Positions 42,375 to 51,377 of a stretch of DNA of 64,000 bases are shown here, one piece after another (positions within the stretch are counted from its first letter, which is position 1; each line of letters starts with the position of its first letter). The translations under genes and the position numbers were made by a program. The DNA lies in contig NZ_AP026763.1 of NCBI RefSeq assembly GCF_026000435.1, positions 2,046,001-2,110,000 on the forward strand, in the 5' to 3' direction. This DNA is from Vibrio sp. STUT-A11. GTDB lineage: Bacteria > Pseudomonadota > Gammaproteobacteria > Enterobacterales > Vibrionaceae. The notes under the pieces were generated by a model. The model had not been told where the DNA came from and made no database searches. It was given only the letters and a program-made list of their open reading frames with translations.

Positions 42375-43713
42375 ATATCGACTGCCGCTGTACCCTTTAA
42401 AACGGCTCAGTATCAAAAGCCGACTGGTACTGGCTGCCGTCGTTTGGTTAACCGCAATGATCCTGGCTGCTGGCGTCACCATTCCGACTCAAGTGTATAA
42501 CTACATGGTGGATGATACTCGCTCACAATTGAGCGTCTTCATGGACGAGATCGCTGCGCAATTAGAAATCGACAAAACGGGCCACTTATCTCTCGCGGCA
42601 CAACTTTCTGACCCACGCTTTAACAGACCTTATAGCGGTTTATACTGGAGCGCTTCAACCAAAACTCACCTCGAACGTTCTCGCTCTTTATGGGACAAAA
42701 GAATCGAATATAAAGAGCTTGATAAAGACGCTTATGGCGCTCGCGATGAGAAACTAATTACCTTGGAAAAAGTACTGTATTTACCCGACTACAATGGCCC
42801 GATTCATGTTGTTGTCGGCATTGATGAGGCCCCAATCAAAAATACGCTTCAAACGTTAATTGGCCAATTATGGTTAATTTTAGGCTTGCTGTTTGCTGGC
42901 GTGCTTACCGTTATTCTGGTGCAGATAGCATGGTCTTTAAGCCCTCTGACTAAATTACAGAAAGAGCTGGCAGAGCTTAAATCAGGAAATAAAACCAGCC
43001 TGGAAGAGACCTACCCCAAAGAGATCTCACCCTTAATCTCCGATCTTAACGCGCTACTCTTTCATTATCAGGAGCTTTTGGAACGGGCACGAAATCATGC
43101 CGGGAATTTATCCCATGCGTTAAAGACACCATTATCTGTCCTGAAAAACGAAGTCCGCACCTTGGATACAACCGTCCAGTCCCGATTAGATGAACCTCTG
43201 AATCAAATCCAATCGCACATTGATTACCACTTAGGGCGAGCGAGAATGGCGGGATCAATGAATATCCTCTCCGTCAAAGCCAATCCAGCGCAGCGAGTCG
43301 ATGCCATTTCTATGGCCTTTGATAAAGTCTACGTCCAACGTGACATCACTTTGGTCAATGAACTCGACTCTGAATTAAACGTGGCGGTAGAGAAAAGTGA
43401 TCTTGACGAGATGTTAGGTAACCTACTTGAGAACAGCTACAAGTGGGCAAACCAAATGATCCGCGTCCACTCCACTCAAGATAAGGAAAATATCCGCCTT
43501 ATCATAGAAGACGACGGCCCGGGAATTCCTCAAGAGCAGTTAGAGCGTGTGACTCAACGAGGCTTTAGACTGGATGAAGAAACGCCGGGCTCTGGGCTGG
43601 GGTTAAATATTGTCAGTGAAATGGCGCATAGTTACCGCGGACAGTTAGATCTAGAATCAAGCAAAATGGGTGGGTTGAAAGCCACACTGATATTGCAGAG
43701 AAGCCGAGCATAA
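42364..43713 (+). CDS. Sensor histidine kinase (CarS/VprB-like)
   Basis: A 449-residue membrane sensor kinase. Two helices near 20-45 and 170-195 bracket a periplasmic domain of ~125 residues, followed by HAMP-like and HisKA regions with the phospho-histidine in GNLSHALKTPLS, then an HATPase domain with the N-box NLLENSYKWAN, G1 EDDGPGIP and G2 GSGLGLN. It is translationally coupled to the regulator upstream. In the PhoQ/QseC branch, which suits a CarS-type role in cation and antimicrobial peptide sensing. Nothing follows in the operon. Confidence 0.88.
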   Translation: MPNKYRLPLYPLKRLSIKSRLVLAAVVWLTAMILAAGVTIPTQVYNYMVDDTRSQLSVFMDEIAAQLEIDKTGHLSLAAQLSDPRFNRPYSGLYWSASTKTHLERSRSLWDKRIEYKELDKDAYGARDEKLITLEKVLYLPDYNGPIHVVVGIDEAPIKNTLQTLIGQLWLILGLLFAGVLTVILVQIAWSLSPLTKLQKELAELKSGNKTSLEETYPKEISPLISDLNALLFHYQELLERARNHAGNLSHALKTPLSVLKNEVRTLDTTVQSRLDEPLNQIQSHIDYHLGRARMAGSMNILSVKANPAQRVDAISMAFDKVYVQRDITLVNELDSELNVAVEKSDLDEMLGNLLENSYKWANQMIRVHSTQDKENIRLIIEDDGPGIPQEQLERVTQRGFRLDEETPGSGLGLNIVSEMAHSYRGQLDLESSKMGGLKATLILQRSRA

Positions 43714-43901
43714 GCACTTTATTAACACTCTACTCTCGCGTTTAATAAACTGGCAAGTTGGTGAAAATAAACGCAAGTGGCACGATTTTTGTCCGACCGA
43801 ATTAAAATGCCGCTATCAGACACACTTTATTAGGTTGTTTTTGTTGATTTAGATGCAATTTGGGTTGCTGAAGTTCGAGTGGAATGATAGTATCCGCGCT
43901 C

Positions 43902-43925
43902 GCTTGAACAGTTCCTGTTTCAAGC
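43902..43925 (+). promoter_or_regulatory. Hairpin in the rplY leader
   Basis: GCTTGAACAG / CTGTTTCAAGC with one bulged base around a 3-nt loop, 72 nt before the rplY start. A structured leader bound by L25 itself is reported for rplY in gammaproteobacteria (Aseev and colleagues); whether this stem is that binding site is my inference. Confidence 0.45.
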
Positions 43926-43996
43926 CTTACCACAAACAACAAGGTCGCATTGTTGATTGTGAAAACTTTATTTTTACTAATTTGAGAGTAAATACT

Positions 43997-44275
43997 ATGA
44001 AATTCGAAGCAGTAGTACGTACTGAACTAGGTAAAGGTGCGAGCCGCCGCCTACGTCACGCTGGCAAATTCCCTGCAGTTGTATACGGCGGTGAAGAAGC
44101 AGCAGTAGCTATCGTTCTTAACCACGACGAAATCGTTAACCAAATGGACAAGCCTGAGTTCTACGAAGCGCTAGTTCTAGTTATCGATGGCAAAGAAGTT
44201 AACGTCAAGCCACAAGACGTTCAACGTCACGCGTTCAAGCCAAAAGTTGAGCACATGGACTTCATCCGTATCTAA
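43997..44275 (+). CDS. rplY: 50S ribosomal protein L25
   Basis: Binds 5S rRNA in the central protuberance of the large subunit. It is 92 residues, the short form without the C-terminal CTC domain, as in enterobacteria. The N-terminus MKFEAVVRTELGKGASRRLR and KFPAVVYGG are the conserved 5S rRNA-binding part. The frame is open upstream to 43853, but this is leader, so I start at the ATG at 43997. A structured leader hairpin precedes it. It is monocistronic with a clear terminator. Confidence 0.96.
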   Translation: MKFEAVVRTELGKGASRRLRHAGKFPAVVYGGEEAAVAIVLNHDEIVNQMDKPEFYEALVLVIDGKEVNVKPQDVQRHAFKPKVEHMDFIRI

Positions 44276-44365
44276 TTCCCTACCAAGGAATTACTCGGAT
44301 TAAATCCAAACCTTTTGCATAAAAAGATAACCGGACTTACCAACCGACCTATCTTAAAAAATTTC

Positions 44366-44398
44366 AAAACCCCGGAGACTTACCACCTCCGGGGTTTT
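44366..44398 (+). terminator. Terminator after rplY
   Basis: AAAACCCCGGAG / CTCCGGGGTTTT stem, 90 nt after the stop; a T-rich stretch follows. Confidence 0.88.
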
Positions 44399-44802
44399 AC
44401 TATTTTAGGCCTTTAATCTTTCTTGCTCAGAAAGAACCGTGCTGTCTCAGAAAACTATCCACTGCCCTAACAAGTATAAAGCCATGCGCTACCTGCTTCT
44501 TAATTGAGACAACAATAGAAAAATCTAAAATCCCACTCTTTATCTGCTTGATGCCTCAAAATATGCATCCCGAATCCCATCAATAGGGTGCAATTCTATT
44601 AACTGCTTCACAAAAATAGCCCCCAAAAAGTACAAGTTAGACTCTAAAAACCGTTTCTGTTTATTTGTAGACAACGCTTGCAGGCTTGCTAAGTTGTTGA
44701 TTTGATACAAATATAAATAAGATCTTGATCACTAAACTTTCATGTTAATTCCGTATATTGCACGCCGTAACAATAACAAAATCACAAACAAAGGTTCTCC
44801 TT
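44399..44802 (+). other. Gap between rplY and the nucleotidase
   Basis: About 400 nt of AT-rich sequence with no ORF of interest. It should hold the nucleotidase promoter. I see no clear operator. Confidence 0.3.
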
Positions 44803-46506
44803 ATGCAATTTTCCAAATCTCTCTTGGTATTTTCAGTAAGCGCGATTTTAGCAGGATGTGGTTCAGACAGTGATAGCATCGCTACAACTTGTGCAACCGC
44901 TGATTCATGTACTAAATTCACCGTTCTTCATACTAACGACAACCACGGCCGTTTTTGGCATAACTCTTATGGCGAATACGGCATGGCTGCACGTCACACT
45001 CTAATCCAATCTATTCGTGCAGAAGTGGCAGCAGACGGTGGTGAATCCATTCTCCTGTCTGGTGGTGACATCAATACCGGCGTACCAGAGTCAGACATGC
45101 AAAATGCGAAACCTGATTTCATCGGCATGAACCTTATCGGCTACGATGCAATGGCGGTCGGCAACCACGAATTTGATAACTCATTAGATATCTTAGATAT
45201 GCAAGCTGAACTGGCAGATTTCCCTATGCTAGCAGCGAATATCTACAAGAAAGATACTGACGGTAACGTCACCGATGAACGTTACTTTGCACCGTACAAA
45301 GTGTTCACGATTAACGGCCTAAACGTCGCGGTTGTTGGTCTTACGACAAAAGATACGGCAAAACTGGTTAACCCGGACAACGTAGCGGACATCTACTTCG
45401 CAGATCCTCAAGACGAAATTAAGAAAGTTCTTCAAGAAATAAAAGACAACGAAAATGTCGACCTTGTATTCGCAACGACTCACATGGGCCACTATCACGA
45501 TGGTAACCATGGCAGTGAAGCTCCGGGTGATGTACTGCTAGCCCGCTCTCTTGAAGAGGGTCAATTGGATGCCATCATCGGTGGTCACTCGCAAAATCCT
45601 GTTTGTATGGAGCCGGGCACCAACGAATACGCGGACTTCAATCCAGGCGATGACTGTACACCAGACCAACAAAATGGCACTTACATTATGCAAGCTCATG
45701 AATGGGGCAAATATGTGGGTCGCGCCGACTTTGAATACTTTGACGGAAAACTGCACCTAGCCAACTACGCATTAATTCCAGTTAACCTACTCGATGAAAG
45801 CGACGAAGTGATTGGCGAATATATCCAGCCAGACGCGACGGTCCAAGATACGCTTCGTACCTATCAGGAGCAAGGGCAAGAACTGCTCGATGTTGTTGTA
45901 TCAAACACCGACGGAAAACTGGAAGGCGATCGCAACGTAGTACGTTCACAGCAAACAAATCTGGGCCACCTTCTGGGCGAGGCATACCGTAAATACAAAC
46001 TAGTCAATGCTGACTTTGGCGTGATGAATTCTGGTGGCGTACGCGACTCAATCCAGGCGGGTGATATTACTTACCGCAGCGTCCTCACCGTACAGCCATT
46101 TGGAAACTTCGTAACTAAAGCGACCATGACAGGCCAGGAAGTAAAAGATTACCTGGACGTTGTGGCAACGAAATCTGCAGGCTCTGGTGCTTATGCGCAA
46201 CTGGACAACATCACTCTGGATGTCGATTGTGATGCTGGCTCTGTATCAATCACGGATATTAATGGCAAAGGCTTCGATTTGAACGCAACGTATACCTTCT
46301 CTGTTATCAGCTTCAGTGCCGCTGGTGGGGACGACTACCCAGTCATTGACGTTGAATCAACCCAAATGACCGATGCTTCTGTATTACGAGAGTTCTTTGT
46401 TAATAATCCTCAAATTTCAGCGACTGATTATGAAAAGAATTTGGACAACATCCAATACTTCAGCAACAGCCAAAATGTAACAGGATGCCCAGCAACAAGT
46501 AGCTAA
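44803..46506 (+). CDS. 5'-nucleotidase lipoprotein (NutA-like)
   Basis: Lipid-anchored periplasmic 5'-nucleotidase/UDP-sugar hydrolase of 567 residues that takes phosphate from nucleotides. The signal ends in a lipobox (ILAGC, Cys19). The metallophosphatase half has HTNDNHGRFW and GNHEFDN, the THMGHYHDG and GGHSQNPVC metal-binding loops. The C-terminal substrate half has NSGGVRDSIQAGDI and AAGGDDYP. It is very close in layout to the chloride-dependent NutA of V. parahaemolyticus, but the tail and inserts differ, so it could be a paralogue. Start chosen at the ATG at 44803, the only one giving a lipoprotein signal. Confidence 0.9.
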   Translation: MQFSKSLLVFSVSAILAGCGSDSDSIATTCATADSCTKFTVLHTNDNHGRFWHNSYGEYGMAARHTLIQSIRAEVAADGGESILLSGGDINTGVPESDMQNAKPDFIGMNLIGYDAMAVGNHEFDNSLDILDMQAELADFPMLAANIYKKDTDGNVTDERYFAPYKVFTINGLNVAVVGLTTKDTAKLVNPDNVADIYFADPQDEIKKVLQEIKDNENVDLVFATTHMGHYHDGNHGSEAPGDVLLARSLEEGQLDAIIGGHSQNPVCMEPGTNEYADFNPGDDCTPDQQNGTYIMQAHEWGKYVGRADFEYFDGKLHLANYALIPVNLLDESDEVIGEYIQPDATVQDTLRTYQEQGQELLDVVVSNTDGKLEGDRNVVRSQQTNLGHLLGEAYRKYKLVNADFGVMNSGGVRDSIQAGDITYRSVLTVQPFGNFVTKATMTGQEVKDYLDVVATKSAGSGAYAQLDNITLDVDCDAGSVSITDINGKGFDLNATYTFSVISFSAAGGDDYPVIDVESTQMTDASVLREFFVNNPQISATDYEKNLDNIQYFSNSQNVTGCPATSS

Positions 46507-46572
46507 TCATTTGATTTTATAAAATTTCATAGAGGCTCGATGGGGAACTTTCGAGCCTAAGCTTCTTCCTCA

Positions 46573-46609
46573 AATAACCGGAACCATCTCGCCCCGGTTA
46601 TTTTCTTTT
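46573..46609 (+). terminator. Terminator after the nucleotidase
   Basis: AATAACCGG / CCGGTTATT stem followed by TTCTTTT. A second perfect hairpin AGGCTCGA/TCGAGCCT at 46533-46558 precedes it without a T run. Confidence 0.75.
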
Positions 46610-46928
46610 GCATAAATTGCTGAAAATTATCCACCTTCACAAACTGTTCAAAAAATGTTCATTTGTATTGTTGACGCCCCTGTGTTGGGCTTCTATGTTT
46701 GATAAGGTCTTTCGAATATACAGGCTCGTTAATTAACTTTTCCGGACAAATTGATCGGTAGTGAGAGCGAGTGTGAGAAAGATGCGAATGGCGTTGCAAA
46801 CACTGCTCTCAAACAACTTGTCTTTGGACTTCCAACTACGGTGACTCGCCTCAACGCGTACACCAATGAGCAGCGATTCGGGGCGCCAATGTGTGTCAAA
46901 TGCTGCCATCGAGTTCTGGAGGTCAAAA
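46610..46928. other. Unassigned intergenic segment
   Basis: No supported gene. Three overlapping open frames of 60-70 codons run over 46729-46948 on both strands, which is unusual for intergenic DNA and may reflect a relic or a repeated element. None has a good ribosome site. I can assign nothing more. Confidence 0.35.
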
Positions 46929-47156
46929 ATGAAACGAGCCAGCAATAGCTACCGACTTCAAATGATAAAGGAAGTGGTTACCCGTAGAGAACGAGAAGCC
47001 TGTACGGATCCTATGGCGAAATATATCCATAGACTGATGGATGAACATCCGGCGAGTAAATTAGATGTTGAACTCAATCATCGATTTGCTGGAAATCACT
47101 TCGACGAACAAGCAGGAGGTTGGATTAGCGATACTTGGTCCATGAAAATGAAGTAG
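46929..47156 (+). CDS. Small hypothetical protein
   Basis: A 75-residue protein that I do not recognise. The ATG has a very good ribosome site (TGGAGGTC, 6-nt spacing), which decides the start over the longer open frame. It is rich in charged and helix-forming residues (KEVVTRREREACTDPMAKYIHRLMDE) and ends in a glycine- and tryptophan-bearing tail. No membrane segment or signal. It is probably cytoplasmic and stands between the nucleotidase and the convergent DUF1289 gene. Confidence 0.55.
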   Translation: MKRASNSYRLQMIKEVVTRREREACTDPMAKYIHRLMDEHPASKLDVELNHRFAGNHFDEQAGGWISDTWSMKMK

Positions 47157-47271
47157 CGCCAGATGCCTGTTTTACAGAGCGTAATGTTTACAGAGCATAG
47201 TATGGATAGGAGCTTCCCGGCTCACAAGACGTTAATGCGGGCCGGGAATAAACGCTTTAATGCCCGTCTTT

Positions 47272-47520
47272 TTAAAACAAATCTTGTTGCGGTGAAGTCT
47301 CTTCTTTTGGCTGTTCTGTCTTTCCCTTCCCTGCCAACAGTTTTCTTCTGTAGCGCTGACGACATAACTTAATCACATGAAGCTGCTCAGCAGGTGTGTA
47401 CTTCTGCCAGTTAAATCGCTCTTCTCGCTTACGCATACACCCTTTGCAGTAACCCTTTTCATCAGCGCTGCAAATGCCAACACAAGGGCTGGGGACGCTA
47501 AAAAACTCCAATTGCTCCAT
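47272..47520 (-). CDS. DUF1289 family protein (YdhL-like)
   Basis: An 82-residue cysteine-rich protein of family DUF1289. The CVGICSADEKGYCKGCMRKR stretch holds four cysteines in the CxxxC-CxxC-type pattern expected to bind metal, and RFNWQKYTPAEQLHVI is also typical. E. coli YdhL is nearly identical in its first half. It ends in a QQDLF tail. Function is unknown. The ATG lies directly before the divergent region leading to the META-domain gene. Confidence 0.88.
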   Translation of the reverse strand: MEQLEFFSVPSPCVGICSADEKGYCKGCMRKREERFNWQKYTPAEQLHVIKLCRQRYRRKLLAGKGKTEQPKEETSPQQDLF

Positions 47521-47698
47521 GCTAAAACCGTTCTTTAATTGTGAATGTCAAAAACGACTCAAATACAACAATACATTGCTGATATCCGGCGGTAAACTGC
47601 GTTATGTCAGGCTGATACGAAACTATTACCGTATGCTGACAAAAAACAGTGTTTTATTAATTACACTTCTTTTCGTTTTTTATAACGGAGTCTATTAA

Positions 47699-48145
47699 AT
47701 GAAGCTTAGTCTAAAAACGTTGGTTGCTGCAATCTCCCTTCCGGTTCTAATGACTGCATGTGCAAACAACGGTGATAATGTGAAAAAAATAACGGCTCAA
47801 GATTTACAGCACCACAATTGGGAGCTGGTTCAAATCGATGGTAAAAACCTCGAACTTACTGAACGTCAAAAAGCACCTCGCCTGGAAATTGGTGAAAACC
47901 TCACAGCTAACGGTAATGCTGGCTGTAATAATTTCTTTGGTCAGGCTGAACTAAAAGACAACCAACTGCGCATCGAAAAAATGGGCATGACCATGAAGAT
48001 GTGTGTTGGCGATATCATGAATGTCGAAAAAGCGATGTCAGCAACACTATCCGATTGGAGTGACATCACACTAACAAAAGATGGTCTGGTTCTTAAAAAC
48101 GCAGAACACGAATTGACATTTACACTGCGTGACTGGATGAACTAA
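47699..48145 (+). CDS. HslJ-like META domain lipoprotein
   Basis: A 148-residue lipoprotein. The signal ends in a lipobox (LMTAC, Cys21). A META domain follows (~35-145), with the family's GCNNFFG core and MTMKMCVG, the cysteine pair that HslJ also has. E. coli HslJ is an outer-membrane lipoprotein linked to novobiocin resistance and heat shock. GGAG lies ~10 nt before the ATG. Monocistronic with a terminator. Confidence 0.88.
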   Translation: MKLSLKTLVAAISLPVLMTACANNGDNVKKITAQDLQHHNWELVQIDGKNLELTERQKAPRLEIGENLTANGNAGCNNFFGQAELKDNQLRIEKMGMTMKMCVGDIMNVEKAMSATLSDWSDITLTKDGLVLKNAEHELTFTLRDWMN

Positions 48146-48171
48146 TCCAATACCACGAGTTAAGTGATATT

Positions 48172-48204
48172 AAGAAAGCAGCCTAAGACGGCTGCTTTCT
48201 TGCT
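48172..48204 (+). terminator. Terminator after the HslJ-like gene
   Basis: AAGAAAGCAGCC / GGCTGCTTTCTT stem with a 6-nt loop, 27 nt after the stop. Confidence 0.85.
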
Positions 48205-48512
48205 TTCAACCCCTCAAAATGCGCTGGTCTGCTTCTCTAATCTCAGCCGATGTTCGAATGACTCTATTCATCTGAAAGAATTTCTCGCTCCACACGGTCA
48301 CTCTTACCTTGAAATAGCACTCAAGTATTCACGTTCTATTTTCTCTAATTGACCTCACATTGATGGTAATTCTATGAGTCAATGCGTTAACCCCAAGGGC
48401 ATTCACGTTGATAATAATAATAGATAGCTTACTATCCATGTAAGAGATTGAATTCTATAAGCCTTATCGCACTCATCGAAGTAAGAATAAATTAACGTAA
48501 CGCGGATAATGT
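48205..48512 (+). other. Gap upstream of ynjB
   Basis: About 310 nt without a supported gene. It must hold the ynjB promoter; I see no riboswitch, and in particular no thiamine box in front of this ABC importer. Confidence 0.35.
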
Positions 48513-49658
48513 ATGAACAAGCTACTGAGCACCATTGGCATTTTAGCCACAACTTTCGCTACCAACACGTTTGCCGAAGACTGGCAAACCATTGAAAAAC
48601 AAGCAAACGGACAATCTGTCTACTTTCATGCCTGGGGAGGCAGCCAAGAGATCAACCGCTATATCCAGTGGGCGGGTAAGGAACTTAAATCTCGCTATAA
48701 TGTGACGCTCAACCATGTCAAAGTCACCGATATTTCTGAAACTACGACTCGACTTATCGCTGAAAAAGCCGCTGGGAAAAACACTGAGGGCAGTGTCGAT
48801 ATGGTTTGGATCAACGGTGAAAACTTCAAATCGATGAAAGACAACCAGCTTTTATTTGGCCCGTTTGTTGATACTTTGCCAAACTGGCAATACGTCGACA
48901 AAACGTTACCTGTCGATGTGGATTTCTCCGAGCCGACCGACGGACTTGAAGCGCCGTGGGGCGTGGGTCAGTTAGTCTTCATTCATGATACGGAAAAGTT
49001 GAATAACCCTCCTCACTCTTTTGCAGAAATGCTCAGTTATGCACAAGCGTTTCCTAATCGTCTGACGTATCCACGCCCACCCGAATTCCACGGCACCAGT
49101 TTCATCAAAGCCTTATTGATCGAACTGACCAATAATGACCCAGCCTTGCAGCAGCCAGTAGATGCCAAGTCATTTGAGCAAATCACGCTGCCGTTATGGC
49201 AATACTTAGATACGTTCCACAAAGTCGCTTGGCGAGGTGGTCATCAGTTCCCGGCTGGCACGGCAGAAACGCTACAGTTACTCGACGATGGTCAGATTGA
49301 TTTAGCCATTACGTTCAACCCGAACGCGGTTTTTTCTGCACAGTCGAGCGGTACCCTTGCTGAGACGACGAAGGCTTATGCCATGGATGCTGGTGCGTTA
49401 TCCAATATCCATTTTCTGGCCATCCCATGGAATGCAAACGCCAGTGCTGGTGCGCAAGTTGCGATAAACTTTTTACTAAGCCCAGAGGCACAGTCTCGTA
49501 AGGGCGATATCAATATTTGGGGTGATCCTTCGGTGCTAAGTAGCAAGTATTTGACAGGCACGGCCAAGAATACTCAACAATTTAAATCGATTAGTGAACC
49601 ACACCCAAGCTGGCAAAACGCGCTAGAGCAAGCGTGGCTAAAACGTTACGGGAATTAG
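48513..49658 (+). CDS. ynjB: ABC importer substrate-binding protein YnjB
   Basis: Periplasmic solute-binding protein of 381 residues and first gene of a four-gene operon. A signal peptide (cut near residue 21, NTFA-ED) is followed by a two-lobe binding fold: VYFHAWGGSQEINRYIQWA near the start, then a SVDMVWINGENF hinge and PWGVGQLVF. It belongs to the iron/thiamine/polyamine-type binder group and closely resembles E. coli YnjB. The ligand is not known. GTAACGCGGATAATGT precedes the ATG. The permease starts 10 nt after the stop. Confidence 0.88.
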   Translation: MNKLLSTIGILATTFATNTFAEDWQTIEKQANGQSVYFHAWGGSQEINRYIQWAGKELKSRYNVTLNHVKVTDISETTTRLIAEKAAGKNTEGSVDMVWINGENFKSMKDNQLLFGPFVDTLPNWQYVDKTLPVDVDFSEPTDGLEAPWGVGQLVFIHDTEKLNNPPHSFAEMLSYAQAFPNRLTYPRPPEFHGTSFIKALLIELTNNDPALQQPVDAKSFEQITLPLWQYLDTFHKVAWRGGHQFPAGTAETLQLLDDGQIDLAITFNPNAVFSAQSSGTLAETTKAYAMDAGALSNIHFLAIPWNANASAGAQVAINFLLSPEAQSRKGDINIWGDPSVLSSKYLTGTAKNTQQFKSISEPHPSWQNALEQAWLKRYGN

Positions 49659-49667
49659 TACAGACAA

Positions 49668-51377
49668 ATGTTAAGAGCGCTGTATTTAGTTATTATCGCA
49701 GTTTGTATTTTGCCCACCATCCCCGGCTTACTTGGGGTGGTGGTTTCTGCGCTCGGCTATATCCCTCCCATCGGCCTGACCCAGTTCTCGTTAAACGGCT
49801 TTGCTGCCGTATTTGATTGGCAAGGGGTATGGACCTCTATCGGACTCACCCTCTACTCTGCTATTTTCAGCAGTTATTTGGCGTGCTTGCTCACTTTTGC
49901 CATTTTACAATCGGCTTGGAATAGCAAGTTCTGGCGTAAAATCGAGGTTGTCCTTTCGCCTTTATTAGCCATGCCGCACGTTGCTTTTGCTATCGGCTTT
50001 GCCTTTTTGTTTGCTCCGACAGGCATGGGGGTTCGCGTTGCTACTCAATTTTTTGGCTTCGACCCGAACGCACAAACCGTGAACGATTTAGCGTTGCTGA
50101 TTAAAGACCCGCATGCACTGGGCTTAATCATCATGTTGGCACTAAAAGAGACACCTTTCCTGCTACTGATGAGCATTCCGATTTTGCAGCAGCTGAATGT
50201 CGAAAAGATTGAAAAAGTCAGCCACTCAATGGGTTACAGTAGCGCACAAACCTGGTGGAAATGCATCTTCCCACAATGGTTAGCGAAACTGAGATTCCCC
50301 ATGCTGGCGGTGATTGCCTATAGCTTATCGGTTGTCGATATTGCTCTGATCATCGGCCCGACAAACCCACCTACTTTTGCTGTGTTGGTTTGGCAGTGGT
50401 TTAATGACCCTGATTTGGCGCTTTTGCCAAGAGCGGCTTCGGGGGCAGTGATTTTATTTGTTATTGCCACAGGATTAATTGGCTTTACACGTCTTGTAGA
50501 GTGGGTTTTCACCAAAGGCGTTAAACGTTGGCAATACTCCGGCCGCTCAGGACTCAGTTTGCCCGGGAAAACGCTGTTTTCCCTAATCACACTACTTACT
50601 TTTGTTATCGTACCCTTAATGGTGCTTTGGAGTTTTGCTCAGCGCTGGCAGTTTCCCGATCTCTTACCCACCCGCTACACCCTGCGCTTTTGGCAATATG
50701 AATGGGATAGTATTTTAGGCACGATAGAGCAAAGCATCATCATCGCTGTGCTCAGTGCTTCCATTGCTTTAATTCTGGCGCTCATTGCCCACGAATATAG
50801 ACTTCGCCACCGCTGGCAGGTGCCAGACTACATCATTGCTGTCCCGATGCTGATTCCACAATTGTCGGTACTTTTTGGCATACAGGTCGTTACCTTGTAC
50901 TTTAACAGCAATGCCTACTTTTTCTGGGTTTGCTGGGCACATGTCTTCTTTGCTTTTCCGTTTGTCTATTTGTCGCTGGACGGCCCCTGGCGCAGCTTCA
51001 ATAACGGCTTAACTCGTGTTGCCCTCAGTTTGGGGAAAACACCGCTCCAAACCTGGCTAAAAGTAAAACTGCCCATCCTGCTGCCAGCCATTGTTTTCGC
51101 CTGGGCTGTAGGTATCAGCGTCAGCTTGGCCCAATATCTGCCAACACTGGTGCTTGGCGCGGGTCGAATCAGTACAATCACAACGGAAGCCGTGGCGCTT
51201 TCCAGTGGATTCGACCGTCGGGTCACAGCAATTTACGCGATTTGCCAGGCGTTACTGCCATTAATGTTCTTCTCTTTTGCTATTTTGCTTAGCCGTTTAA
51301 ACGGTAAATATCACCGACTTTCAATCAAAGGTTTACTTAACCATGAGTCTTTGTCTCAAAAACCTCGCCATCCGTAA
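49668..51377 (+). CDS. ynjC: ABC importer permease YnjC (two fused domains)
   Basis: A 569-residue permease with 12 predicted helices made of two binding-protein-dependent transport modules in tandem, so one polypeptide supplies the whole membrane dimer. Each half has the EAA loop that contacts the ATPase: SMGYSSAQTWWKCIFPQ near residue 190 and SLGKTPLQTWLKVKLPI near 450. Longer than E. coli YnjC (511). Overlaps ynjD by 35 nt, an unusually long overlap. Confidence 0.88.
   Translation: MLRALYLVIIAVCILPTIPGLLGVVVSALGYIPPIGLTQFSLNGFAAVFDWQGVWTSIGLTLYSAIFSSYLACLLTFAILQSAWNSKFWRKIEVVLSPLLAMPHVAFAIGFAFLFAPTGMGVRVATQFFGFDPNAQTVNDLALLIKDPHALGLIIMLALKETPFLLLMSIPILQQLNVEKIEKVSHSMGYSSAQTWWKCIFPQWLAKLRFPMLAVIAYSLSVVDIALIIGPTNPPTFAVLVWQWFNDPDLALLPRAASGAVILFVIATGLIGFTRLVEWVFTKGVKRWQYSGRSGLSLPGKTLFSLITLLTFVIVPLMVLWSFAQRWQFPDLLPTRYTLRFWQYEWDSILGTIEQSIIIAVLSASIALILALIAHEYRLRHRWQVPDYIIAVPMLIPQLSVLFGIQVVTLYFNSNAYFFWVCWAHVFFAFPFVYLSLDGPWRSFNNGLTRVALSLGKTPLQTWLKVKLPILLPAIVFAWAVGISVSLAQYLPTLVLGAGRISTITTEAVALSSGFDRRVTAIYAICQALLPLMFFSFAILLSRLNGKYHRLSIKGLLNHESLSQKPRHP

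Noticed and set aside
46866..46928. N-terminal extension of the small ORF at 46929
   Set aside because: The upstream codons have no ribosome site, whereas the ATG at 46929 has a strong one at proper spacing.
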